Of a stretch of 64,000 nt of DNA, positions 36,331 through 47,712 are shown one piece after another. The first letter of the stretch is position 1. Each line of letters starts with the position of its first letter. The notes below the pieces were generated by a model that saw nothing but the letters and a program-made list of their open reading frames with translations, searched no databases and had not been told where the DNA came from. Origin of the DNA: Takakia lepidozioides (taxonomy: Eukaryota; Streptophyta; Takakiopsida; Takakiales; Takakiaceae); assembly GCA_030704615.1 (NCBI GenBank), contig CM060733.1:558001-622000 (forward strand). The letters are read 5' to 3'. The translations under genes were made by a program, and so were the position numbers.

Positions 36331-38357
36331 CTCAAGTGCAGAAATGGGATGGCAATGCGCTCATGAGGACAACGGGAAGACGAAGTGTTAAGCGAGTGGG
36401 AGAGTGGGCATCGTTGGCCTGGTGGAGCTGAATATAAGAGTGCGGTTTCAGCCTCAGAGCAAAACTAGATGTAAATTTAGAGTCTAGATAGCGGCTGTGG
36501 TGGGAGTGTTTACGAGAGCGAGAGGCTTGTAGTTCGCTAAATTAGGCATCGCGTGTCTCCCGCGTGTCTGTTATGGGTTGGAGTGAGTGAGGTTGCATCG
36601 TTACGAGCAGAGTGACATGCGATGAAGGGCTGAGAGTGAGATTGAGACTGCGTGAATGGAATATTTTTTGTACAGGAGTGGTTGTGTTTGGGATTGAGAG
36701 AGATAGAGTAAAAATGTGGGTCATATGAGTGAATAGTGGGGGTTGTTGTGTTTTGTGTGAGAGGCCTCAGGCATGGTCATGCAAGTTGAGTGATCTAGCG
36801 GTGAGTGCATAGCATTTAGAGTCTACACGTCTATACTTTTAAACTTGTGGACAATCTGTGCAGATTATTAGTATTTGTTCCCTCAAGCCAGGCTATCTGG
36901 GATGATCGAATTTAACTGTCACCCAGAACGCGATGTGCACATGTCCACAAAGCTGTGTAGCTTGACAACATCATAGAAGTACTGGAAGATGGAGACACAA
37001 CGGTAACCCAACAGTTTAAAGTGGTTTGTTGATACTCGCTACAGACAGAAGCTTTGCATTGTTGAGGCTGTCGGTGTACATTCTGTGTAGCACCGTTACA
37101 TAGATGTATGGAAAGTCAAAGATTTGGCAATGGGCGCCCATTGTTTATTACTTTGTGCATTGACATCGGAACGTCACCTGAGTAACGAGACAACTAAGAA
37201 CTTCTAGCGATTACCCGTGAATTTATGTATGATGACCAGAATCTAGTGAGACCTTCACCTGTGGAGCAGGCCTTGGGAAGAATATTGGAAGCCCCTCATG
37301 CAACACGGGATGTTCTTTGCTCGTACGAGTTCATGTCAAGTAGCGCCATCCATGGCCCAAGCGCTAGTGGCTGCATTCTGCCCTTTCATCTCAATTTTCT
37401 TCAGGACAGATTTGTGTCTAATTGGCTTCAAAGGAGCTGGTTCTGTTTCTGTGACCACTTGCACTACTTACAGAAACTACCTTCAATCCAGGTCAATTGA
37501 GAACTTTGCAACTCTGGCAACTTCTGACCATGGTAATCAAATTTATGAAACATCGCACCATATGCACGGTCCTGACATGCAACCTCGCATACGTTACAAA
37601 CGAAGTTAGCTAAATGAGTTTAACCTCTTCCCCGTACTGCTCCTTTAGGGGAATGTGAACAACGATCCTGAACTGATCAGACAAGGATCTGGGAGCACCA
37701 GGGTGGTGGATCTTTACAAGGCTTATTCCACTGTCAGCTTACAGACACCAACTCCGAGCCCCTGGCAGCGTCGGAACCGGAACCTTCTGATGAACAACTT
37801 GCTTTGATACGTGTACCTACCGCGAGAGAAGCGTGTAGTTAATCAGACACTTCTGTAATATTCCCGGCTTCCGGAGGGACAACGGAGCCCGCGATAAGAA
37901 CATCGTAAGGCCAGCAAATGCAGTCTATGATGTAACTGCAATTCAGTCTGATCAAGACACAAAGGAGGAGACGGGGGCCTTGGCATGGTCACTGGACTTC
38001 TTCATGTACTTGAGCTCCAGGACGCCTTGCAAATACATGGGGTTGTAGAGGAGGGCAATACCCTACCTGTTCAGGAATGTCACAGCCATGCCAATAGAAA
38101 GGTCTCATGGGAGAGATGTTTGAGAAGAACGCAGGTAGAAAGAGGCTTATGGTGAGATTTCATTGTAGTGAGATCAGTAGAGGTGCTGGATCCAACAGGT
38201 ATGAGCAATATGTTGAAAGTTACATCTTTGGGTCGTGAGTGCAACTACGTAATAGTATAGGAGTGCACACACTTCAATGTAAGAATATCTGCAACCGCTT
38301 CACCAATTTGACAATGTGAAGAAGCTGTGAACCCATGGATGGATGTTCGAATGCATG
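36331..38357. other. Intergenic sequence
   Basis: No gene recognised. A possible exon-like segment at 37,649-37,807 (NNDPELIRQGSGSTRVVDLY in the plus frame, preceded by ttag) is protein-like but isolated, and I could not connect it to a gene. Confidence 0.4.
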
Positions 38358-38795
38358 GAGGTCTGAGCACAAGGCCCTGCAAGCATTACAGAAAGAGGTG
38401 ACTTATACAGTGAATAGTTGTCTTCCAAATAGGTAGTGATAATCTGTGCATATGAAGAATGGACCAGGTGTACACAGATTGTCCATTGAATGGGGTACAT
38501 TACCTCGCCCACAAATTTTCTCTTCAGGATAGAGGAATAATAGGATAATTACTGCTTGTTCCCTACTCGCTTCTCTTCAGTTTCTTTCTCCCATGACAAT
38601 GGCAACAAGCTTCAAGAAAATTAGCTGACGAGGTAATGTACCCATTCAATGGACAACGTATGTACACCTGGTCCATTCTTCATATGAACAGATTATCACT
38701 ACCTATTTGGAAGACAGATATTCACTGTCCTTCCATCACGCCGGCTGTAAGTCACCTCTTTCTGTAATGCCTGCAGGGCCTTGTGCTCAGACCTC
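38358..38795. repeat. Long inverted repeat (150/167-bp arms)
   Basis: Left arm 38,358-38,507 (starts gaggtctgagcacaaggccc, ends attacctcg) and right arm 38,629-38,795 are reverse complements at roughly 90% identity. The right arm has an insertion of ~18 bases. The spacer is ~120 bp. A transcript would form a long, slightly bulged stem. No coding potential. Confidence 0.85.
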
Positions 38796-39115
38796 TAAGC
38801 TTGCCTGGACTGGACCACTGCTCGCTACAAAAGTAAGAACCAAATTCCCTTTCAGACACAGACCTCGCAAAAAATAATCAACACAAAGAGGTTTGTTACC
38901 CTGGACATCTGAGAAAATAGCTGATGTACAATATAACACAAATGGGAAAATCACATAAGGACCTTTGGACATTCTCTGTGAATGAATATGAAAGTTTTCA
39001 CCACCTCCCTTGGCATGCATTCCATCATTACCGGCTGCAAAAACCAGATACACTCAAACTGTCAAATTGGGCAGTGAGTTGAACAAGTGAACAGCACTTT
39101 TACTCTCCTGTTTCA

Positions 39116-39117
<2 letters not shown>

Positions 39118-39164
<47 letters not shown>
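39118..39164. repeat. (TC)n microsatellite
   Basis: Uninterrupted TC dinucleotides, about 45 bases, 0.5 kb before the LINE. Confidence 0.95.
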
Positions 39165-39166
<2 letters not shown>

Positions 39167-39599
39167 CCTGTCCTCTAGGAAGCCTATTGACATTGGGTGG
39201 ACTTGATACGGGAGTACATTAATGTCTTTGTGACTAAATGCCGGCCTTGTGACCTCGTGTCCTTGTTTGTTTCGACCTGAAGCGCTTTGCTTCAGGTAAG
39301 GTAGTGCATTGGATTTAGTTGGAAAGCTTGGGGCCTTTCCCTCTTTAGAATATGCCTACACGGGCCATTCCCTGCAACTCCCTGGAGTGTGATCTCTGAA
39401 TGGTAACAAGCGGACTCCTACCGCTTGGGGGCAGCCCCTCCGCCCAAATTGGGCAGTCGTATGCTCTGTCTAGCATACTCGGCACTTGGGCTCGGGTTGG
39501 TTCCTGTGCTTAAACTTATAGCCTGCGAGAACAATCAAAATTTTAGCTCCTATCAACATCAACACTCCTCAGGGTGATCCCTGGGAATTGGTTACTTAT

Positions 39600-42500
39600 G
39601 CCAAATCTAGGGCTTCATGTGTAGTTTTTGGGGTGAATCCCAGGATGACAATGTGTCCTTTAAAACTACATGCTCTAGCTTAGGCTTGGATTTCATGGCT
39701 AATGGTACCATCTCGAGACTTGAACAGGGGTATGTTGAAGGTTGCAATGACCAAAAGTGCTTCTAATAGAGTCCCACATCAATTCAATCTCAAAGAAGTT
39801 CGTCCCTTGACTGGCTGGAGAGCGGTCTTAGACATTGGTGATTCAATGGGGCGCTCTAGGAAGACAACCAAGGGCAACGACTTCAACTTGAGAGTTTCTA
39901 ATCGGTTTGATGCTCTGGATGAGGTTGAATCCAAACAGCCAGAAGGACAAGATGCCCCTAAGTGTACGGAACCTGAACGTCCTGAATCTGAACGATTTGG
40001 TACTCTGAATGGTTTACCAATCCTCAAGGTTTACACAAGACGAACAAATTCTATACACGGGGTAATTGTCCCCAAGCCGTCAGATGGACAATCTGGCCCT
40101 AAGTGTGCAGAGCCTGAACGTCGTGTAACTGAAGGATTTGGTACTCTAAATGGTTTACCAATCCTCAAAGTCTACACAAGACGAGCAAAATCTATACACG
40201 GGGTAATTGTCCCCAAGCAGTCTGACGGACAATCTGCCCCTATGTGTGCGGAGCCTGTGCGTCGTGTAACTGAAAAATTTGGTACCCTGAATGGTTTACC
40301 AATTCTCAAAGTTTACACAAGACGAGCAAAATCTACACATGGGGTAACTGTCCCCCCTTTGCAGAACGGTTGGCCGTCCAGGAGCAATCACAAGCTACCT
40401 AGACGACAACCAATTCACATGCAAAGGGCTGGCTTGCGGCTGGCCATTTTCAACTTTCAGGGTTGACCAACCAAAGGAAACAACTCGAAGTGGGACAAGT
40501 TCTTCGGACTAATGATATTCATATCTGTGCTGGGCAAGAAACATGGGAAACGTCGGATAAACTGGTTGGAGATGTAAATGGTTATAAATGGGCAGGTAAG
40601 ATGTGTACTCTCAAGGCAGCCTCTGCCAAACGTGGTAAAAAAGGGGTTGGATTCTTTGTCCGTGATTTCTTGTTTGACAATTGTGAAATTATCAACAAGG
40701 GTTTGAGGTACGAGCATAGTATCTGGCTAAAACTGAATCTGAAGGGCAGCATGAGTACAAAGGACCTCTTTGTGGGTTGTGTTTACATGCCCACAGAGGG
40801 GACCCTTAGTGCTGACGAGACAAAGCCTTCGAAGATGTAAAGCTGGACTGTGCTTCGTTCCTTGCCAAAGGTCAGGTGGTACTATTGGGGGACTTCAATG
40901 CCCGGGTGGGCAAAGGGATCCATCAGGACGATATCATTGGACCTTTTGGTGAGGACGAGCTGAATTCTAATGGCAGACGGTTAATTAACTGTCTAGAAGA
41001 GCTTCAGCTTTTGACCTTGATAACAGGACAAGAGGTGACCAAGTGCAGTGGACTCGTGAGAAACCCCAAACTGGGGAACGTTCCATTGTGGACTATATCA
41101 TAATGGACAAAATTTTGTTCCCCCAGTGTGCCAATGTGTTGATCGACTGAACTGATATTGGTACCTCTGACCACTTCCTGGTTTGGACTGAGATCAAAAG
41201 GTGTTTTCCCACCACCAAGAGATCTGTGAAACGTTCGATTCGGAAGTGGCGCATAGAAAAATTCCACAATGAGGAGGTCAAGGCTGAGTACGTCCAGGCC
41301 TTGCAAGAGGCTCTCCCTCATTTTGTCCAATCGCTCCAAGAACTTCAGTCACGCTCTGTTAACGCAAGAAATGAAGTCGAAAGAGCAGTGGACTCTTGGG
41401 AGAGTTTCGTTTCCTCCGTGGCTGAAAAGATCATTGGGAGGAAACTAATTGTCTGCGGTAGAGCAGTTAATTGGTGGACCAATGAGATTAAACTCAAGAT
41501 AGCTGAGAGACGAGCCCTCTATAAAGAGTGCTGCAATTTGGAAACCAACAGAGAATTGTGGGCGAGGTACTACCAGCTCCGTAAAGATATCAATCAGCTT
41601 GTTAGGTCTCAGAAGAAATTATACTGGGACAAGTTATACAGTGAAATAAACTCAAACCACCATGGTGGTAATGACAAGAAATTCTGGTTGGCCTTCAACG
41701 TTTGTACAAGCCGAAAAACGGTCAGCAAGTACAAGCGCTGAAGACTACTAAAAGGTGCAGTGGTGACTTCATCGGTTGACATTGTCAAAACCTTTGAAAC
41801 TCACTACAGTATCCTGGCAGAACTTCTAGGTCTAACAGTGAGGGGTCTTCTGCTGAATGGAGGGACACAGTTGGAAAAACTGTTCCTATGATTCAAAACA
41901 GCCCTGATGAACTGGAGTATATTTCAATGGCTTATAATGCTCCCATTAGTTCTTCTGAGATTGTGGAAGCAATTGAACATTTAAATGGATATAAAGCTGG
42001 TGGACCTGATGGTATTGTCAACGAGCTTATCAAGCACGGTGGCGATCCCATGATAGAGGCCCTAGTTCTCCTCTTTAACCTTATCTGGAAGACTGAAATG
42101 ATCCCCTTCGCTGGCGACAGGGGGTCATTGTCAATCTATACAAGAAGGGTGACAGAGAAGAACCGGGGAACTACCGTGGCATCACCACTCCTCAATGCTG
42201 TTGGCAAGACATTCTGCAGAGTTATAAGTACTCGTCTCGAGGTTGATCTGGAGTCTAGAGGTTGTTTCCACGAAGGCCAAGCTGGCTTTCGGCGAAGCAG
42301 GGGCTGTGTGGATCATATCTTCACTCTAAGCCAGATTATCCAGGGAAGGAAAAAAGAAGGGAAACCCACTTATGTTTTTTTCCTGGATGTCAAAAAGGCT
42401 TATGACACAGTGTGGAGAGATGGCCTATGGTTCCGCCTCTGGTCTTGTGGGATCAAGGGAAAGATGTGGAGAGTTGTACAACTTGTATGCTCACACCAAA

Positions 42501-44060
42501 AGCTGTGTCACTGTTAACGGAAGAAGTCCAACTTCTTTGACATAGACCAAGGTGTCGCTCAAGGATGTACTCTCTCCCCTCTGCTCTTCAATGTTTTCAT
42601 CAATCAACTCCTTAAGGATGTGGAAAGTGAGGGATTTGGGTTAAGGGTGGGTGATACCACCATACCAGCCCTTATGTTTGCGGATGACTTCGCAGGCATA
42701 GGGGAGACTCCAACCAATCTCCAGGAGTTGATTGATTGCGCGAAGAGATACTTTGATCTTTGGGGGCTAGAGGCTAATGTCAGCAAATGTGCAGTGGTAG
42801 CATTCAACGACAGAGGAGGGAGGAAGTGATCTTAAGTGGCAGTGGGGTAGCCAAGAGATCCCGGTCCTCCCTTCCTACTCTTACCTGGGCGTTGAGTTTT
42901 CCTCCAATTGTAATCGGGATGCACATATCCGGAAAGTTGTTCAAACTGGCAAGGGCAAAGCTCTGGGGCTCACTAAATTTTTCCACTGCAGAGAACTCTG
43001 AGGTTAAGAAAACCATGCTTTGTCGCGTTATTAGACCTGCCTTGGAGTACGGATCTGCTATATGGGTTGATAACTCCAACCAGGCTAAGTCTCTAGAATC
43101 CATTCAAGTGGGGGTGCTTAAGGAGTGTATGTCAGCATGCTCCAAAACAGCCAACGTGGCTGTTCGGGGTGAGTTTGGCATTCCGTCCTTATGCTCCCGA
43201 CGAGATGAATTCAAGGTCAGATGGTGGGGTCAGCTGCAACATATGCCCAACACCAGATATCCTAAGTTAATCGACTCTATATCTTGGAAACAGGACCGCC
43301 CTGTCAAACAGGCTAAGTCCTGGCAGAAGAGAGTAGAAGAGATTCTCAAGGACCTGGACCTGATCCGCAAGCCTTGACCCTGCTGGATAAATCTGACTTA
43401 GAGGCTGTAGTGTCCTCAGCCATGTCTGTTGCCATGAGATTGTCTGATGAAAATGAAGTTAGGCAGAAAACTTCCCTGAACTTGTTTCCAGTCAGTGACA
43501 TGGGGGAGGACATCTTGGATGACCTCAAGGGTCTACCCACTCTCGGCACTAGACTGAAATTTAAACTCAGGGCAGGAAGCCTACCTTTGAACAGCAAACA
43601 GAAGCAGAGAGGAAAGGGAGAGTGCAATTGCCCGCTGTGTGGGCAATCTGAAGACAGTATTCACTTTCTGATACACTGTCCGGGGTTCTCTCACCAAAGA
43701 GACGCTCTCTTCAACTCTATCAAGGGAATTGTGCCTGTACCCCTGTTTAACAACTTTGAAAGTCTCGAGGCTGAGCCAAAAGCCCAGGCCCTTCTGAGGC
43801 CTAGTTTTTGGGCAAATCACACACAGCAGATTGATGCTTGTGTGAAGGGATTTCTAGAGGATATCTGGAAAACCCGGATTAATTCTTTATATGAAGGTAA
43901 GTCTTACTACCAACGTCAGCCCCTGACAGAGGTAGGTTCTGTTCCTTTTGTTCCCGCTCAAACTGGGCGCGGGGTCAATGGCCACAAGGCTACGGCAAAC
44001 AACGTCTTACGAGTACAATCTCTCTCTCTCTCTCTCTCTCTATTTCCTTGAATGTGGATA
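39600..44060 (+). mobile_element. Degenerate LINE retrotransposon with ORF1-like and ORF2 regions
   Basis: Nearly full-length but broken in many frames. ORF1-like 39,702-40,466 carries three tandem 47-residue repeats (FGTLNGLPILKVYTRR ...). ORF2: APE endonuclease (QETWE near 40,540; GVGFFVRD; GDFNARVG near 40,880; VDYIIMD near 41,090), reverse transcriptase (GPDGI, QAGFRRSRG, FFLDVKKAYDTVW, DQGVAQGCTLSPLLF, FADDF near 42,680), and a C-terminal Cys/His motif (CNCPLCG ... HFLIHCPGF, ~43,620-43,685). Frame changes or stops occur near 40,835, 41,100, 41,740, 42,500, 42,825 and 43,375. It ends around a CT tract at 44,020-44,042. Domain order fits an APE-type LINE clade; the precise clade is not assignable by eye. 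Confidence 0.9.
39960..40380 (+). repeat. 141-bp coding tandem repeat in the LINE ORF1
   Basis: Three copies of 141 bp (47 codons) in frame, each with ggtttaccaatcctcaaggt-like sequence and the Arg-rich YTRR motif. Copies are nearly identical, implying recent expansion or selection for the repeat. Confidence 0.85.
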
Positions 44061-46192
44061 CGTTCTTTGTAACAACACTCGAGCTGCCTGATCCCTCTGG
44101 CTCTTTCTCCATCCTTGAACATACAGGTCATTTGATGGCAAACTAATACATGATATCTTGTGCTAGGTCCTGTAGCAGCAGCATAATAGAGTATATGTGT
44201 ACACCTTTTACATGATCCGGTCACTGTACATTGCTCTCTTGGCTGGTCTACTGTAGCCAATGCCTTCTATCAGCATTAGGAAACCTGAAAATGAGAGGCT
44301 TAAGGAATTTTTTTTTCTCTCTCTCTTTCCTTGAATGTTGCTAAGATCTTTATAGACAGCATTTAAGAATTGCCTGATCCCGTTATTCTGTTTTCAGACT
44401 TTTTTTTGTCTAGAACGGAATGGGGAATTGGATAACGGGATGATCACTGGGATGACTCATGAGGGTGACTCATTAGTGTTCACCCTGGAGGTCTTAACGT
44501 CTTAACCTAAAGCTGCTGCCCTATATGGTTTAATATGCTTGGCCACTCTTCTCATTTGGAAGAGGGGCAGGCAAGAGCTGAAGGAGCTGACTACACTATG
44601 GCTACAAGCAAGGTATCCGAGACTCCTTCAACAGGTGTGATGGGCTGCTTAGTATGGCAACACAAAGAGAGTTGACACTATCAGGAACTTACATGGACTT
44701 GACTAAGCTCTACTCTGAATCTAGGAATACTTGTGCAAAACCAAGGGCTTCTATATGGGTCCTTGCTTGAGTACTTGGTCTTCCTTTTGGGAATAGGTGC
44801 TTGTTGTCATGCTTACTTGATTAAGCTCTACTCTGATTCTATGAATACTTTTGCAAACCAAAGACAATGGCAGTAGGTTAAACCCTCATAACTTGCAACG
44901 CAACACTGGCACTGGAAGGCTTGGAATTGCAAGAAGGGTATCCTGTTGATAAGGTTGTAGCCCACAGTCACAGATCTCTGCCATCTACTCTTCCCCACCA
45001 GGTGTAGAGTGTTCGAGCATGTGAATGTTGAGAACCTAAGGCTTCACCACTCCGACTTTGATTAGTAGCAAGCTATACCGATGCACACATATATTGAAGA
45101 TAATGGCATAACATCCTAAAAGTTGAAAATATACCTTCAAGGACACCCCCATAGAGTACTCGTGATGTAGCAGCAGCACATAAGCTCTCCTGAACCAGCT
45201 ATATGAATTGTTGGTATCAGGAAAGCTACTGGACCTCAGCAGATCCTCTCTCATATTCTCATCCAAGCTATCCTGCATAGAAACTCAAACAAGCGGCCCT
45301 AAAGGAAATTGGATAGAGTGCAATTTCATGCCCAACAAACCATGGTCGCTTTCATCACTAGAGCTCCTGAAGAGACTGGCAGGATGCGAAGGAAGCAGGG
45401 GTGAAAGACTAATCGAACCATCTAGTAGCTGAGCTTACAGTGGGGCAAACTTCTCTATGCAAACATTGTGCCAAAGGCTCTTTTGACAGAAGACAGAAAA
45501 AATGATGGTAGATCATTCACCAGACTAGTCATTTGAAACCTGTAAACAATATTCTAGGGTTTCCTATCACCATCTTATTGTCAAATGCTGTATGGTTTTC
45601 AAGGTCCCTGCCGGTGCAGAAGTAAGCCTGAGGTTGACAGGGGCCTTAGAAACAACGCTCTCTAGATACAACTTGTGGAGACAAAGATACAACATATTCT
45701 CATCAGACAACAGTCACTATTTTTTCTATGATAAAAGAGCAGAGGAATTAGGAGCACTGACAAGTTGTGCCGGTGTGTCCTCACCGGTTTGAATCAAAGC
45801 TGCTCTGCCACCGGCACCCTGCTCACCCTGTAAGAACTCATCTTCAGCAAAATCCTCTTCTACCAATCACTCCATGTTCGAGACACGGGACACAAAGAGA
45901 AGACAGATCCGATTCATTGACTCAAACTAGCGCATCCCAAGTGCAGCGGCGGCGAGAGACTCTATATGCTGAATGAGTTGCGCTGCTATGACCATTCACG
46001 AGCTTTGCACACCATGGAATGTACCCAACGCTCCTGACATACTCTACTCCACTCCTTCTACCTGCTATTGTAAAAAACGATCTCTTTCCCTTGCATGCAG
46101 CAGCCTCGTTATACTTCTTGCTCACCAACACAAACCCTAGTCTATCACCCTCGGCAAATATTTCTATGCTCTTCATAACCCAAAATCTTAGA
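44061..46192. other. Intergenic sequence between LINE and SICKLE-like gene
   Basis: A second ctctctctctttccttgaatgt segment at ~44,317 partly duplicates the LINE's 3' tail at 44,022-44,055. Otherwise nothing recognised; the right end probably includes the 3' untranslated region of the SICKLE-like gene. Confidence 0.45.
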
Positions 46193-47002
46193 CTATGTAT
46201 CCAAGGCCGGACCTCCGAGATCCCTCCATGGATCCTCTAACATCGACTTTCTGTAGAACAACTCCGGTCGCTCTCTTGCTGATATACCAACCCAGGTATC
46301 CCCCGTTCTTCGATACTTTTGGGCTCGGCCCATTCTTTCTCCATTTCTGGTGGCATTGTCCAGGCAAGGGCTCCCTCTTCCAAGCCCACCTTGATTGGAA
46401 TCTGGCCATCGGTTTGCCCTCGCTCCGAAACTACCGCCATAACCTCGCCCTCCTCTGCTACCTCCATGAAATTGTCCATAATTAGTCTCTCTGCTCTGCT
46501 CACGGGGATTCCGACCCAGGCCAAGGCTTTGAGAGGGAGATACAGGCACATGAGGACCCGGAATGTGGCTTGGACTGAAGGCACTAGGAGAAGGACCCGG
46601 ACCATAACAACCAGAGATGTTTATGGGGCTGCCGAACCCCCCCGCCTGGGGACTAAATGGAGGAGCTGGGCTCCCTGGGGGATAGAAATCAGGTTGCCAG
46701 ATTGGCCCTGTTGGCCTGCTCAAGAGAGGAGGTGCACCAAAGTTGGCAGGGTGGAAATGACGGGGAGGAGGAGTTCCTGCCCAAGGGAGTCCCCTTCCTT
46801 TCCCCTTAGAAGTTTTGAAGGCCGCCACTGGGTCTGAGTAGTAGTCGAACCCAGGTGTTGCAATCTCTTCCGGAAGCAGCTCCGGCTGGTCAAAAGGGTT
46901 GGAAAGCATTGGAGTCACAGGTGAAGGCGAAGGTGTCCGTTGACATTCGGCTTGCTCGCGCATCACCCGTAGCCTCTCTCTCCTCTTTTCTGATTCTTCC
47001 AT
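46193..47002 (-). CDS. SIC: SICKLE-like proline-rich protein
   Basis: A single open frame of 269 codons from ATG 47,002. The N terminus EESEKRRERLRVMREQAE, the FDYYSDPVAAF motif, a Pro/Gly/Ser-rich middle, an Arg-Gly-rich stretch (GGSRGGRGYGG) and the C-terminal LFYRKSMLEDPW all occur in this order in plant SICKLE proteins, where the last motif is EQ.Y..SMVEDPW. Arabidopsis SICKLE is a nuclear protein linked to miRNA biogenesis and intron-lariat turnover/splicing (family knowledge). The frame extends upstream of the chosen ATG, but the extension is hydrophobic and unlike the family, so I start at MEESEK. No intron is seen. It is divergent to the gene at 47,713. Confidence 0.8.
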   Translation of the reverse strand: MEESEKRRERLRVMREQAECQRTPSPSPVTPMLSNPFDQPELLPEEIATPGFDYYSDPVAAFKTSKGKGRGLPWAGTPPPRHFHPANFGAPPLLSRPTGPIWQPDFYPPGSPAPPFSPQAGGFGSPINISGCYGPGPSPSAFSPSHIPGPHVPVSPSQSLGLGRNPREQSRETNYGQFHGGSRGGRGYGGSFGARANRWPDSNQGGLGRGSPCLDNATRNGERMGRAQKYRRTGDTWVGISARERPELFYRKSMLEDPWRDLGGPALDT

Positions 47003-47712
47003 GAAGTTGGGGGCAAAGTCACAAGTAGGGAGGCAAACAATCAAGAGTAGAGTGAGACTCGAGACCCACAAATGTCACACAACCTAGGCCTCTGCGAAAT
47101 CCTAGGCTTGAATCTGATCCGACCTTCCAAATCCGCTCTTGGAGACTTACCACAGATGTAAAGACCTGCCAAAGAACTTCCTTAGCATTTAGCGTGCCCT
47201 TAAGAAGCAGAATCCATCGGGGGTACAGAATCATCTCTCACCTCTGAACTTTGTGTCTCTCAATGCCTCTATCAACGATCCGAAAATAGTAAGCAAATCA
47301 AAAGATGCCACGTAGCTTCGAGTAGCCCGCGTCACCTTCTATGCCTTCTTCTCCCGCTGTTGTAGCTTCACCTTCGTGATTCACCGTATGCATCTAGAGT
47401 ATGTGGATGTGGGCTGTAGCAAAGAGAAGTAACGATATAAAGCAGGAGTAAGGTTGGGTTCAATGAGATGATGGCATCGTTAGATGAATTAGCACAACAC
47501 TACCAGAGTGTGGGCCGATGCAAAGGGCTTCAGAGTGCAATCGCAGCTTAAGTTGATAGCTGTGTGATGGTAAATGGTAGATGCTTGGTTGGGGGGGGGG
47601 GCTTCGGTTAAGTTATGCGTCTTTTAGGTGTGAAATTCGACCAGCCTGATGTAGGAGACGCTGGCGACGCTTGCAAGTGCTAATACGTTGTTAGTTCCAT
47701 TTAGTGAGAGAG
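47003..47712. promoter_or_regulatory. Shared divergent promoter region
   Basis: 710 bp separate the start codons of the SICKLE-like gene (minus) and the dehydrogenase gene (plus). No clear TATA box is seen near either start; a G run lies at ~47,590-47,601. The 5' untranslated regions must lie here. Confidence 0.4.

Noticed and set aside
47704-47712. Upstream GTG start for the dehydrogenase
   Set aside because: GTG starts are not expected in nuclear genes; the ATG at 47,713 fits the family N terminus.
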